34,298 nt of DNA, from assembly GCA_944351765.1 (NCBI GenBank), contig CALVPR010000014.1:1-34298 (forward strand). Reading direction: 5' to 3'. The notes under the pieces were generated by a model. The model searched no databases and was not told where the DNA came from. It saw only the letters and a program-made list of their open reading frames with translations. The DNA comes from an uncultured Bacilli bacterium. Lineage in GTDB: Bacteria; Bacillota_I; Bacilli_A; RF39; UBA660. Below are positions 17,293 to 26,020 of the stretch, piece after piece. Position 1 is the first letter of the stretch; every line of letters starts with the position of its first letter. A program made the translations under genes and the position numbers.

Positions 17293-19666
17293 CAGTTTCA
17301 CCTCCTAAAAATTCGGCATTTTTATATTCTTTTAATTCTACTATATCTTTTTGTTCCATATAACATATATCATTAAAATTACAATATTTACATCCAATGT
17401 TTTCTTTACCAATTTTTTTAGGATTTATATCAAATGAAACATCTAAAATATTATCTCTCGCTTCTTCTATTTTTTTATCAACTAAATTAATTAAACTATC
17501 AATTTGTTCATTATTAATAATTTTAGAATAACTATAAAATCCTGTTTTAGTTGTTTTTAAAGATTTAATCATATTACTATTGTCATAACTATCATCAAGT
17601 TCTCTTAATATTTCTGTATTATCATTACTATACCCTTGAAGTTTTAGCCCATCTTCTAACAAACTAGTATATGTGTGTTTATAATCTTTAAATATTTCTT
17701 TATTTAATATTTTTTGTAAATAAAATCCCGCTATTTCTACATTACTTATTTTCTCCATATTTTTACTTAAATACAAATATACAGGTAATTGAAGTCCTAA
17801 TCCATAAATAGCATTATTAATATTAATATCAGGATTTCCCGTTTTATAATCAATAATACAAACAATAGTATTATTACCTTTTTCTTCATATAATACTTTG
17901 TCGATTATGCCGTTAAAAGTTACTTTTACTGTACCACTTTTATCTACACGAACTTTTTCTTCATACATGGCTTTATTTAAGCTAGTATATTTATATTGTT
18001 TTTTTATTGTATCAATAACAAATTTTAAATCTTCCTTTGCTTTTTTTATGAAGTATAATTCCTTATTAGAAAACTCAAATGTTTGTTTTTCTAAAAAATT
18101 ATTATATTCTTTATCTAAGTCAAATTCTTCCGTAAATGCTTTTGACAACACTTCATGAAATAAAGTACCTAAAATAGTCATAAATGTTTCTTCATAAGGA
18201 TTTAATTTTAAAATATTATTTAAATAATATCTAAATCCACATTTAAAATAATTATCCATACTAGTATAAGACAAAGATAATTCATTTTTTATGTATTTAG
18301 CAAATTCTTCTTTATCTATCTTTTTATAATCATTACTATATTCTAAATAATTTATATCTTTATAATTATTATATAATAGTGATAAATCTTTATCTTTTAC
18401 ACCAAACTTTACTAATTTATCAATATTTGATGCTAATTTTATTTTATTTGCTTTATCAGAATAAGTATAAAATAATTTGTCTTCTTTTATTATTTCGAGT
18501 TTTAATTCATCATTTAAATTAGAAACAGTATAACTTTCTGTATTATTTGATAATTTATAAGTAATTATTAAATTTTTAATATTATTTATTTTAGAAATAA
18601 CATATTCTTTTTCCGTTTTATTTTTAATTGTAGAAGTCATTAAACCTAACCCTAATTTTAATTTATCACTTAAATATTCTTCATCTTTGTATATTGTTGG
18701 AATACTACCATAGTTAAATCCCATTATAAAAATATAATTATCATCATCTACTTCATTATCAAAACTAATTAATTTAACACTATTTTTAAGTTCTTTTGTC
18801 TTTATATTAGTATTTTTCATATCATGAATAATTAATTCTTTTACTTCCGATAAGTTGTTTGCCCATACATATTTATTACAAATATTTATTAATTTATTAA
18901 TAATATCAACATTATCTTCGTTATCATCAAATTTATTTTTAATATTATCAAATATACTATCACCATTAATATTTTCTAAAAAGTAATTACCTATTTCTGT
19001 ACTATAAATACTTCCTTCATTAGGTAACGATACAGGTATATTATAAATTTCTGAATATCTTTTCATTATTCCATAATAGTCATTAGTAAGTCCCATTATT
19101 TTTATATTATTTATATCTATACCTTTATTTATTAAATCCGCAATATGCTCAAACACATACTCTACTTCATCTTTAATTGTCTTAAATTCATATATATTTT
19201 TATGTTTATACTTTGGTTTTAATATAGAAACAATATTTATATTATCACTTAATTTTTCTAACATTCTTTTGTCAAAGTCACTAATAAAATGATATCCATA
19301 TACAATAATTTTCTTATTTTTATATTCGTTATATAGACTAGTAACATTTAATTTATTATCTACTATTTCTTTTTTGATATCTAATATTTTTGTTATTTTT
19401 TGATCTTTAACTTCATTATCACTAACATAAACAATATTATCTAAATATATTTTAGCAACATCATATTTTATATTATATTTATTTATCAAATAAAATATTG
19501 CTTTTTCATCATAATCAAATATAACTTTTCTTCTTAATTCTTCTAATGAAATATATTTAATATTTGTAAGGGGTTTTTCTTTTGTTACTGTAGTTATTAC
19601 TTCTTCTTTAATACTATTCGGAATAACTAAAACAGTATCATCTTCAATATAGTCTAGATAACTCAC
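17285..19666 (-). CDS. addB: ATP-dependent nuclease subunit B, short form
   Basis: Partner of AddA. The N-terminal two thirds have a degenerate helicase outline with no Walker A, as some AddB proteins do. The C-terminal nuclease domain has LSYTSMDNYFKCGFRYYL, GTLFHEVL, the GIIDKV...IIDYKTG catalytic core and an iron-sulfur cluster tail with C-x2-C-x5-C (NIGCKYCNFNDICY) pairing with the Cys of YFKCGF. 793 aa is far shorter than B. subtilis AddB (about 1166), mainly in the helicase part. It starts with GTG overlapping the antitoxin stop by 4 nt, so it is probably translated by coupling from the toxin-antitoxin transcript. Confidence 0.92.
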   Translation of the reverse strand: MSYLDYIEDDTVLVIPNSIKEEVITTVTKEKPLTNIKYISLEELRRKVIFDYDEKAIFYLINKYNIKYDVAKIYLDNIVYVSDNEVKDQKITKILDIKKEIVDNKLNVTSLYNEYKNKKIIVYGYHFISDFDKRMLEKLSDNINIVSILKPKYKHKNIYEFKTIKDEVEYVFEHIADLINKGIDINNIKIMGLTNDYYGIMKRYSEIYNIPVSLPNEGSIYSTEIGNYFLENINGDSIFDNIKNKFDDNEDNVDIINKLINICNKYVWANNLSEVKELIIHDMKNTNIKTKELKNSVKLISFDNEVDDDNYIFIMGFNYGSIPTIYKDEEYLSDKLKLGLGLMTSTIKNKTEKEYVISKINNIKNLIITYKLSNNTESYTVSNLNDELKLEIIKEDKLFYTYSDKANKIKLASNIDKLVKFGVKDKDLSLLYNNYKDINYLEYSNDYKKIDKEEFAKYIKNELSLSYTSMDNYFKCGFRYYLNNILKLNPYEETFMTILGTLFHEVLSKAFTEEFDLDKEYNNFLEKQTFEFSNKELYFIKKAKEDLKFVIDTIKKQYKYTSLNKAMYEEKVRVDKSGTVKVTFNGIIDKVLYEEKGNNTIVCIIDYKTGNPDININNAIYGLGLQLPVYLYLSKNMEKISNVEIAGFYLQKILNKEIFKDYKHTYTSLLEDGLKLQGYSNDNTEILRELDDSYDNSNMIKSLKTTKTGFYSYSKIINNEQIDSLINLVDKKIEEARDNILDVSFDINPKKIGKENIGCKYCNFNDICYMEQKDIVELKEYKNAEFLGGETDA

Positions 19667-20670
19667 TTATTATCACCATCCATAATTTCTTTAAATATTG
19701 AACTAGCATATTTAGATATATCAGATACATCTTTCATTTTATATTTCTTACCTATATTAGTAAAATAATCTTTCATAGTATCAGTATCAATAATATTTGA
19801 TGAATACTCTTCTTCACTTAATTCTTTTCTTCCTTCTTCCCAAGGAATAGTAATATGTGTCATTTTCTCTAATGTTTTACCACTGTAAACACCAAAATTA
19901 TTTATAACCGAATCTATTAATTTAATTTCTTTTTCACTTAAAGAATCTATCTCGTTATAACTTTCAAATTCATTTTTAGAAATAGGATTATATCTATAAT
20001 AACTAAATCTATCATAAATTTCTCTATAAACTGGTCCATGTACCCAAGCTTCTGCATTATCATTAAATATAGGGTTATCAAAGAAATAAGTAGAAAATCC
20101 CTGAATATAATATAATATTTTTTGAAGAGCAAGTGGCGTTATATCTTCCATCTTTGCAATAATATGTTTAGATATTAAATATATTTTAGATTGATCTTCT
20201 GTTAATTTAAGTTCCATAATTTTACCAAGCGTCTTCTTATATGCTACTTTTGTTATTAAATCTTTATTTTTTTCTAAATATTCATATAAAGTATTAGGAT
20301 CTTCCAATACTTTTTTTAATATATCGGAATACGCTTTTTCTGGAGTACTTCCTTCTAAATATCTAATAATTGTTACTTCTCCCCACCCCAAAACTAGAGA
20401 AAGTGGCTTTTTCCCTATCGCATATTTATTTAATATTTCTTCTATTTCTTTTATAGTAATAATACCATTAATCTCTTTTACTTTTTCTGAATATTCTAAC
20501 ATATTTTGATCATATAATTTCTCTACATAAACTTCGTTATTACATTTTTTACAAATAGCATACAATTCATTAAACGACACTATTTTGTTATTAATCATTT
20601 CTTCTTTTATTCTTTTTCTTATTTTATATTCCACTAATTCATTACATATTTCACAAAAAGTTTTACTCAC
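19663..20670 (-). CDS. MqsA-like antitoxin fused to a Panacea (DUF4065) domain
   Basis: 335-aa three-part protein. Residues 1-50: zinc-ribbon with C6-x2-C9 and C40-x2-C43, as in MqsA/YgiT. Residues 70-150: Xre/MqsA-type helix-turn-helix (LSLVLGWGEVTIIRYLEGSTP, then a VLEDPNTLYEYL helix like that of MqsA). Residues 160-310: Panacea/SocA-like domain (ALQKILYYIQGFSTYF, AWVHGPVYREIYDRF). Panacea domains neutralise many unrelated toxins (PanA of PanAT systems) and also occur as protease adaptors (SocA). It lies 13 nt after the MqsR-like toxin, has a GTG start with GGGAGATGAT, and overlaps addB by 4 nt. The HTH suggests autoregulation of the shared promoter. Confidence 0.88.
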   Translation of the reverse strand: MSKTFCEICNELVEYKIRKRIKEEMINNKIVSFNELYAICKKCNNEVYVEKLYDQNMLEYSEKVKEINGIITIKEIEEILNKYAIGKKPLSLVLGWGEVTIIRYLEGSTPEKAYSDILKKVLEDPNTLYEYLEKNKDLITKVAYKKTLGKIMELKLTEDQSKIYLISKHIIAKMEDITPLALQKILYYIQGFSTYFFDNPIFNDNAEAWVHGPVYREIYDRFSYYRYNPISKNEFESYNEIDSLSEKEIKLIDSVINNFGVYSGKTLEKMTHITIPWEEGRKELSEEEYSSNIIDTDTMKDYFTNIGKKYKMKDVSDISKYASSIFKEIMDGDNK

Positions 20671-20683
20671 TTATATCATCTCC

Positions 20684-21076
20684 CTATATAAACATATATT
20701 TTAAATTATGAAGTGCTTCATGAAATGAAACAACAATCGCTGTTCTCTTGACTTCAATATAATTAATCTTCAAATATACTTGCATATCTTGTCTTTGTCC
20801 TTTTAAATCAATAAGTTTAAGTTTTGGAGCAAATACATATAATTTCTCATTTTCATATCCTGGATGTTCATTGGGAAGTACCAATGAAAAATCTTCTACT
20901 GTAAGTCTGTTTATAATATTTTTAAGTATCTTACTATTTATAGCATAATTCTTACAAAATTCTAAATTCTTTCCACGATTAGATAAAACAAGATATCCAT
21001 TAGTAGTGATATTCTTTTTTATCTTTTGCAAAAGTATTTCTACTTCTTCTTTTGTTACTTCACATACTAAATTCAA
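20684..21076 (-). CDS. MqsR-like mRNA interferase toxin (putative)
   Basis: About 130 aa. Its central pattern, ILKNIINRLTVEDFSLVLP, and a C-terminal strand pair, QVYLKINY then IVVSFHEA, line up with MqsR (IxxxIxSLTxxDFYKS; VYLKLTV; VIVSFKE). MqsR has a RelE-like fold and cleaves mRNA at GCU. The identification is from memory of the family but is strengthened by the MqsA-like partner immediately downstream. The frame opens with GTG at 21085; TTG at 21074-21076 lies 6 nt after GGAAGTG and is the better start. The promoter at 21101-21129 gives a leader of only about 20 nt. Confidence 0.72.
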   Translation of the reverse strand: MNLVCEVTKEEVEILLQKIKKNITTNGYLVLSNRGKNLEFCKNYAINSKILKNIINRLTVEDFSLVLPNEHPGYENEKLYVFAPKLKLIDLKGQRQDMQVYLKINYIEVKRTAIVVSFHEALHNLKYMFI

Positions 21077-21100
21077 GAATATCACTTCCTATCTGTATTC

Positions 21101-21129
21101 ATTATAACACGTACAAATATTCACGTCAA
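21101..21129 (-). promoter_or_regulatory. Promoter of toxin-antitoxin-addB-addA unit
   Basis: Minus strand: TTGACG (21124-21129), 17-nt spacer, TATAAT (21101-21106). Two ACGTG copies, one overlapping the -35 and one in the spacer just before the -10, are candidate operator half-sites for the antitoxin HTH. No other promoter was seen before addB or addA. Confidence 0.8.
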
Positions 21130-21131
21130 TA

Positions 21132-21159
21132 AAAAATAGTATCATTTGACACTATTTTT
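21132..21159 (-). terminator. Intrinsic terminator of the metallopeptidase gene
   Basis: 12-bp stem: AAAAATAGTATC (21132-21143) with GACACTATTTTT (21148-21159), one G-U, 4-nt loop, then TTTTTTATT on the minus strand. It insulates the toxin-antitoxin promoter from upstream transcription. Confidence 0.88.
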
Positions 21160-21985
21160 GTTTTCTTGAATTTAATTTTTCATTATACTCATCAATAATA
21201 GAATATACTTGTGAGTAATCTATATTTTTATAAAATAATATTTTCTTAAAGATTCCTAAAATATTATTAAACTCTTTCATATGTGAATAATACTTAAAAT
21301 AGAACTCTCTTTCAGCAATTTCATATACTTTAATATATAATTCTGCTATATCATCTCCTAAATTTTCTCTTAAATATGCAATCTCATTTTTCCTGCTTTT
21401 CATAAAAGCAAGTCTCTTTATTGTATCTTCACCCATTATTTCCATTAATTTATAACATAATTTTACTTCTTTAGGATAACCACAAGAACTTGTTCTTAAA
21501 TTATATTTTTGAGCAAGCATTCTTGTTAATAATTCTACCATTCCCTCTTTTAATACGCTTGAACCATCTCCGCCACAAAAATGCATTGTTTCATGTAAAA
21601 GCAAATCATCATAATACCCCTTAGCATCCGTTCCACTTATAAATACATGTAATAAATATGTGCCAAAGCCATTATTATTTAAAACTGTTGTATTCTCATT
21701 ATAAGTTTTATGCTTTCTATTAATTCCATAACCAGGAATTTTACTTGCCATATTTAACACTTTATCAGCACATAGTGGCATACTTATTTGTTCATTATCA
21801 GCATAAGCATTTATTTGACCATAATCATAAATTTTTATTATTTGTTTATAGTCAATTATAGCATTAAGTTGTTCTAATAAATCAGGAGAAATATATTCCC
21901 CATATTCTTTAATTATTAATTTAATATATAATTCTACTTTAGATGCTAAATAAGTCTGTGTTTCTTCTATATTTAAGTTTCCCAT
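21152..21985 (-). CDS. Putative zinc metallopeptidase (HExxH), family unknown
   Basis: 277-aa soluble protein with a gluzincin-like site: HETMH near residue 133 followed by GGDGSSVLKEGMVELLTRM, where the second Glu (KEGMVE) could be the third zinc ligand. There is no signal peptide, so it probably acts in the cytoplasm. I do not recognise a named family. The ATG at 21985 has AGGAGG 9 nt ahead; the ATG nine bases upstream directly abuts the site and is not used. It is 13 nt downstream of the YnbB-like gene, so the two form an operon. Confidence 0.7.
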   Translation of the reverse strand: MGNLNIEETQTYLASKVELYIKLIIKEYGEYISPDLLEQLNAIIDYKQIIKIYDYGQINAYADNEQISMPLCADKVLNMASKIPGYGINRKHKTYNENTTVLNNNGFGTYLLHVFISGTDAKGYYDDLLLHETMHFCGGDGSSVLKEGMVELLTRMLAQKYNLRTSSCGYPKEVKLCYKLMEIMGEDTIKRLAFMKSRKNEIAYLRENLGDDIAELYIKVYEIAEREFYFKYYSHMKEFNNILGIFKKILFYKNIDYSQVYSIIDEYNEKLNSRKQK

Positions 21986-21998
21986 AAATAACATCCTC

Positions 21999-23255
21999 CT
22001 AATTAGAACATTGATTTTTATTTAATAATTTATCAGCAACATTCATAATTGCAATCTTTCCATATTCATATGTTAAACTTCCTTGTTGATATGCTATATA
22101 AGGGCTTCTAATTGGTCCATCACAAGATAATTCTATAGAGCTTCCTTGGGTAAAAGTACCTGCTGCCATAATAACTTTATCAGAGTATCCTGGCATGTCC
22201 CAAGGTTCAGGTACAACATAAGAGCCAACTGGACTACTTTCTTGAATACTCTGTACATACTTGATAAATTTTTCTTCATCATCAAAGATAATATTTTGAA
22301 CTATATCTGCTCTTTCTTCATTATATTTAGGTTCAACATTATATCCAATGTTCTCCATTACATAACTTGTAAGTATTGCTGTTTTAAGAGAACTGGCTAC
22401 CACACTTGGAGCCATATATAAGCCTTGCAATAATTGCTTATTCATACCCAAAGAAGGACCTACTTCTTTGGCTTCACCCGGAAGATTTAGTCTTTCACTA
22501 GCAAGATACACTAAATCTTTTCTTCCTACAATATAAGCACCATTCGGAGCAATACCTCCTCCTAAATTTTTAATCAATGAACCTACTACAATATCTGCTC
22601 CTACTTCTATCGGTTCTTTTTTAGACACGAATTCACAATAACAGTTATCAATCATTATTATTACATCTTTATCAATATTTTTTATAAATTTAATTACTTT
22701 CTCTACCTTATCTATACAAATACTTTTTCTAGTAGAATATCCCTTACTTCTTTGTATTTCTATTACTTTAATTTTATTTTCTTTAAGACATTTTTCAATA
22801 GCATCATAATCAAAGTCATCATTTACTAAATCTATTTGTTTATAATCTACATTAAAACTTTTTAAAGAACTATTATTTTCTACTATTCCAATTACTTCAT
22901 CTAATGTATCATAAGGTTTACCTGTTATACTTAAAAGGGTATCTCCTGGTCTTAATAATGCAAACAAACAAACTGTTAAAGCATGAGACCCTGATATAAA
23001 TTGACTTCTAACAAGAGCATCTTCAGCTTTAAATATATCTGCATATATCTTTTCTATTACATCTCTCCCCTCATCATTATATCCATATCCTGTTGTACTA
23101 TTAAAATGATTTTCACTAAGATTATTTTTATTAAAAGCCATTAATACTTTTAAACTATTTGCTTCTGCAATTTCATCCACTCTATCTAATTCTTCTTGTA
23201 TTTCTTTTTCACACTTTTTTACATATTTATATGCTTCTTCATTAATTTTTAACAT
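21999..23255 (-). CDS. PLP-dependent enzyme, methionine gamma-lyase/aluminium-resistance (YnbB) family
   Basis: 418-aa fold-type I PLP enzyme of the YnbB/Alum_res family, annotated as methionine gamma-lyase-like; the physiological reaction is not established. Family features: NHFNSTTGYGYNDEGRDVIEKIYADIF, SQFISGSHALTVCLFALLRPGD, the Asp of IMIDNCYCEF and the PLP-binding Lys region VGSLIKNLGGGIAPNGAYI, then a C-terminal EPKYNEERADIVQ. The frame extends six codons upstream, but AGGAG is placed for the ATG at 23255. It is likely co-transcribed with the metallopeptidase. Confidence 0.9.
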   Translation of the reverse strand: MLKINEEAYKYVKKCEKEIQEELDRVDEIAEANSLKVLMAFNKNNLSENHFNSTTGYGYNDEGRDVIEKIYADIFKAEDALVRSQFISGSHALTVCLFALLRPGDTLLSITGKPYDTLDEVIGIVENNSSLKSFNVDYKQIDLVNDDFDYDAIEKCLKENKIKVIEIQRSKGYSTRKSICIDKVEKVIKFIKNIDKDVIIMIDNCYCEFVSKKEPIEVGADIVVGSLIKNLGGGIAPNGAYIVGRKDLVYLASERLNLPGEAKEVGPSLGMNKQLLQGLYMAPSVVASSLKTAILTSYVMENIGYNVEPKYNEERADIVQNIIFDDEEKFIKYVQSIQESSPVGSYVVPEPWDMPGYSDKVIMAAGTFTQGSSIELSCDGPIRSPYIAYQQGSLTYEYGKIAIMNVADKLLNKNQCSN

Positions 23256-23305
23256 AATCTCACTCCTAACCATATATATTTTAACATATATTTCTTCTAA
23301 TTAAA

Positions 23306-23335
23306 AATAATTGTTACAATCATATAACAATTATT
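23306..23335 (-). terminator. Intrinsic terminator after the lipoprotein gene
   Basis: Perfect 11-bp stem AATAATTGTTA (23306-23316) with TAACAATTATT (23325-23335), 8-nt loop, then TTTAATT on the minus strand. Confidence 0.78.
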
Positions 23336-24005
23336 TATTTATAATATCTATACTGTATTTAGAAATTCCCCTATAATTACCATCTTCATCAAAATCATCA
23401 TCACTATCATATGTAAAAACAGTTAATTTTATTTTTTCTACATCATCAATTTTATCTACTGCATATATTTTAATCGATGTAATCAAGGTGTTATCATCTA
23501 TACTTTCTAAATGACTATAAAATTCTCCTTCATTGACATGAATATCATCGTATAAATAAGTATAGAAGTAATCTCCATATAAATAATTATCAGGTTTTAA
23601 TAAATTAAATTTATTAACTGTGCCATCATTCAATGTAAATTCTATATTATAGCCGATTTTATAATTATCAATACTCACATATTTATCATAATAACTATTA
23701 AATAATGATTTAAAAGAATTACCACTAATAACTTCTTCATCTGTAAAAAACACTTCAAAAGATCCAATATCACTACCACTTACAAATGTAGTTTCATAAG
23801 TAGATAATTTTTCTTTATTACTATAACTACCTGTATATAGATATAATCCTAATTTAATAGGATTGTTATCTACATATTCTTCTTTTATAATTTCTTCTTG
23901 TTTAATCTCGTTATTATTTTCTAACTTATTTTCTTCTTTATTTATTTCTTCTTTGGGAGTACATCCTACTAAAAGAATTACTAACATTAATAATATTTTT
24001 TTCAT
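23331..24005 (-). CDS. Lipoprotein of unknown function
   Basis: 224 aa with a classic lipoprotein signal: MKKILLMLVILLVGC, lipobox LVGC, followed by a Glu/Asn/Lys-rich tether. The mature part is beta-rich and acidic (many D/Y/T residues) with no motif I recognise. It begins 2 nt after the VanY-type gene ends, with GGAGATTAATT as ribosome binding site, so the two are co-transcribed and both act outside the membrane. Confidence 0.85.
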   Translation of the reverse strand: MKKILLMLVILLVGCTPKEEINKEENKLENNNEIKQEEIIKEEYVDNNPIKLGLYLYTGSYSNKEKLSTYETTFVSGSDIGSFEVFFTDEEVISGNSFKSLFNSYYDKYVSIDNYKIGYNIEFTLNDGTVNKFNLLKPDNYLYGDYFYTYLYDDIHVNEGEFYSHLESIDDNTLITSIKIYAVDKIDDVEKIKLTVFTYDSDDDFDEDGNYRGISKYSIDIINK

Positions 24006-24007
24006 AA

Positions 24008-25132
24008 TTAATCTCCGTACTTGCTATCTATCCCAAAATATTCTTCTAAAGTTATCCAATCACCATCATTATATAATTTAGTAGCAAGGTCTACTCCTAC
24101 ATATCTTAAATGCCATGGTTCATAAATATATCCTGTAATACTTTCTTTTCCTTTTGGATACCTTATAATAAGTCCGTATCTATAACAGTTATCTTTAACC
24201 CATTTACCTTCATCTGTGTTCGCAAACGAATCTTCTACTGAATTTAAATCAAATGCAAGTCCCGTTTGATGTTCAGAATATCCTGGTCTTGCTGAATAAG
24301 TATCTGCTTCTTCTTTACCATCACTTGCAACATAATTATTATATAATGTGTTTTGCGTCCAATAAGATCTATAACCACTAGCAATCCATAAACTAAGTCC
24401 TAAACTTTTAGCATCAGCATTCATCTTATCAAAAGCACTTTGTGTAGCACTAGTTAAACCATTTCCATAATCACTAGGCAATGAATAAGTTTTATTGGCA
24501 ATTAATACACCATCAATATATGTAACTCCATCAATTACTTCTCCTTTAAATCCCTTACTAGTTGTAAATGTCATATTATCAGGATCACTTACTACAATTA
24601 ATTTAAACTTTTTACTAATCTCATTACCTGATGAGTCTTTAGCATAATACTCTAATTCATACTCTCCTTCTTTATCGTAATCATATTCTCCTTTAATTTC
24701 TACTTTTATTTCTTCTTTGGAATTATCACTTACTGTAACACCTTCTAATAAATCTACTTCATCACCAACAGTAGTAGTTATTTCACTTCTAGCGTCGATT
24801 TCTGGTTTAGTAGTATCAACTACATTAATAGTAAATTTATATTCTTTGGTCTTATTTCCATTTTTCACTTCAATAACAAGATTTTGATTACCTAATTTAG
24901 AAGTATCTATTTCTTTATCCTTTGATACAATAGTACCATTTTTTACTTCATCTACAAATGAAAGTAAAGTTATATCACTATTGATCTCAACATCTAAATC
25001 TTTTATTAATACTAAATCAGTTTTTTTACCACCAAAAATTAATATAGTAATAACAGCAACTAATATTAATAAAACTATTACACCTATAAATATTATTTTT
25101 TTCTTTTTATTATTTTTCTTTATCTTTTTCAT
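24008..25132 (-). CDS. VanY-type D-Ala-D-Ala carboxypeptidase with Ig-like domains
   Basis: 374 aa. Residues 1-35: basic start plus one membrane anchor. Residues 40-180: two bacterial Ig-like domains (DUF5011 type: VVDTTKPEID, VTVSDNSKEE, YAKDSSGN). Residues 215-370: M15B peptidase with the motifs SGYRSYWTQ, the zinc-ligand stretch SARPGYSEHQTGLAFDL (H-x6-D) and the third ligand EPWHLRYVG. It trims the terminal D-Ala from peptidoglycan stem peptides. ATG at 25132 is 7 nt after AGAGG; the ATG two codons upstream abuts the site. The combination is typical of gut Bacilli. Confidence 0.93.
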   Translation of the reverse strand: MKKIKKNNKKKKIIFIGVIVLLILVAVITILIFGGKKTDLVLIKDLDVEINSDITLLSFVDEVKNGTIVSKDKEIDTSKLGNQNLVIEVKNGNKTKEYKFTINVVDTTKPEIDARSEITTTVGDEVDLLEGVTVSDNSKEEIKVEIKGEYDYDKEGEYELEYYAKDSSGNEISKKFKLIVVSDPDNMTFTTSKGFKGEVIDGVTYIDGVLIANKTYSLPSDYGNGLTSATQSAFDKMNADAKSLGLSLWIASGYRSYWTQNTLYNNYVASDGKEEADTYSARPGYSEHQTGLAFDLNSVEDSFANTDEGKWVKDNCYRYGLIIRYPKGKESITGYIYEPWHLRYVGVDLATKLYNDGDWITLEEYFGIDSKYGD

Positions 25133-25203
25133 ATTCATACCTCTATTTAATTATACACCAAATGATTATGTATTTGTACTTAAAATTATTCATTTTACAT
25201 ACA

Positions 25204-25232
25204 AAAGACTCTGAATATTATTCAAAGTCTTT
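25204..25232 (-). terminator. Long hairpin terminator after the gene at 25242-25940
   Basis: Thirteen base pairs (one G-U) between 25204-25216 and 25220-25232 with a 3-nt loop. The T-run after it on the minus strand is short (TTTTG). Confidence 0.7.
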
Positions 25233-25241
25233 AACATATTA

Positions 25242-25940
25242 TTATTTTTCTTTATCCTTTATTCCTGATGATATACCTTTCGCTACTTCTTTAGCAACAT
25301 TACCAATTGCCGGAGCCATTTCATCAATTCCTTCTTGAGCAACAGGAATTACTTGTTGCGCAGTAAACGCAAGTATTTCTCTTCTTTTATATATCATAAA
25401 TAATTTACCACTAATAAGTGCTGTAAATATTAATACCATTACACCGCCCATAATCATCATACCACCAAAACCTTTTGAAGCGAGATTCTCCGGCCCACCT
25501 TCTTCGAAATCATCTATAAATCCATTATTAGTAAGTTGCTTTTCACTTTCTAAAATAAACTTTTCTTGATTTAAATCAGATATTTTTTTATTTTCCGTTT
25601 CTATTTCACTATCAATTTCATAATATTTTTCACTAAATCCATTAGCCATAAATTCTTGACTCTTTTCGGCTTTCAGCGAATTAAGATTTTGATTAATTTC
25701 GTTAATTTGATTATCTATTTCAGCAATTTTTAAATCAATTTCTTCTTCTGTCATAGCATCTTCTTCTATGGTAGTATTATTATTACTATTTTCAGATGTC
25801 GAATTAATTTTTAATATACCTACTATAATTAAAGAAATACCTATAACAATACCAATAACTAATATCGTAATTGCAATTTTTAATATTGTTTTTTTCCCCT
25901 TTTCATAATTTTCTTCAGTTAAATACTTTTTATTTTCCAC
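25242..25940 (-). CDS. Two-pass membrane protein with coiled-coil, function unknown
   Basis: 232 aa from a GTG start. Order: short basic N-terminus, membrane segment (about residues 20-45), coiled coil (60-135: EEEIDLKIAEIDNQINEINQ and following), a Gly-rich second membrane segment (GFGGMMIMGGVMVLIFTALI) and a soluble tail with EMAPAIGNVAKEVAKGISSG. The C-terminal part resembles the common Firmicutes arrangement near zinc-ribbon membrane proteins, but I cannot name it. The open frame continues 22 codons upstream to an ATG, but that stretch holds a consensus promoter, and AAGGAG is placed exactly for the GTG at 25940. Confidence 0.78.
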   Translation of the reverse strand: MENKKYLTEENYEKGKKTILKIAITILVIGIVIGISLIIVGILKINSTSENSNNNTTIEEDAMTEEEIDLKIAEIDNQINEINQNLNSLKAEKSQEFMANGFSEKYYEIDSEIETENKKISDLNQEKFILESEKQLTNNGFIDDFEEGGPENLASKGFGGMMIMGGVMVLIFTALISGKLFMIYKRREILAFTAQQVIPVAQEGIDEMAPAIGNVAKEVAKGISSGIKDKEK

Positions 25941-25961
25941 TTTAAAACTCCTTCCAATTAT

Positions 25962-25991
25962 ATTATATAATGGATAAAATGGATTTGTCAA
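25962..25991 (-). promoter_or_regulatory. Sigma-A-type promoter
   Basis: Minus strand: TTGACA (25986-25991), 18-nt spacer, TATAAT (25962-25967), just upstream of AAGGAG and the GTG at 25940. Confidence 0.82.
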
Positions 25992-26020
25992 AATATTTTT
26001 TATCAATAAAATTACATTAT

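Noticed and set aside
19947-20132. Second minus-strand frame inside the antitoxin gene.
   Set aside because: Out of frame with the domain-bearing protein and without its own start signal.
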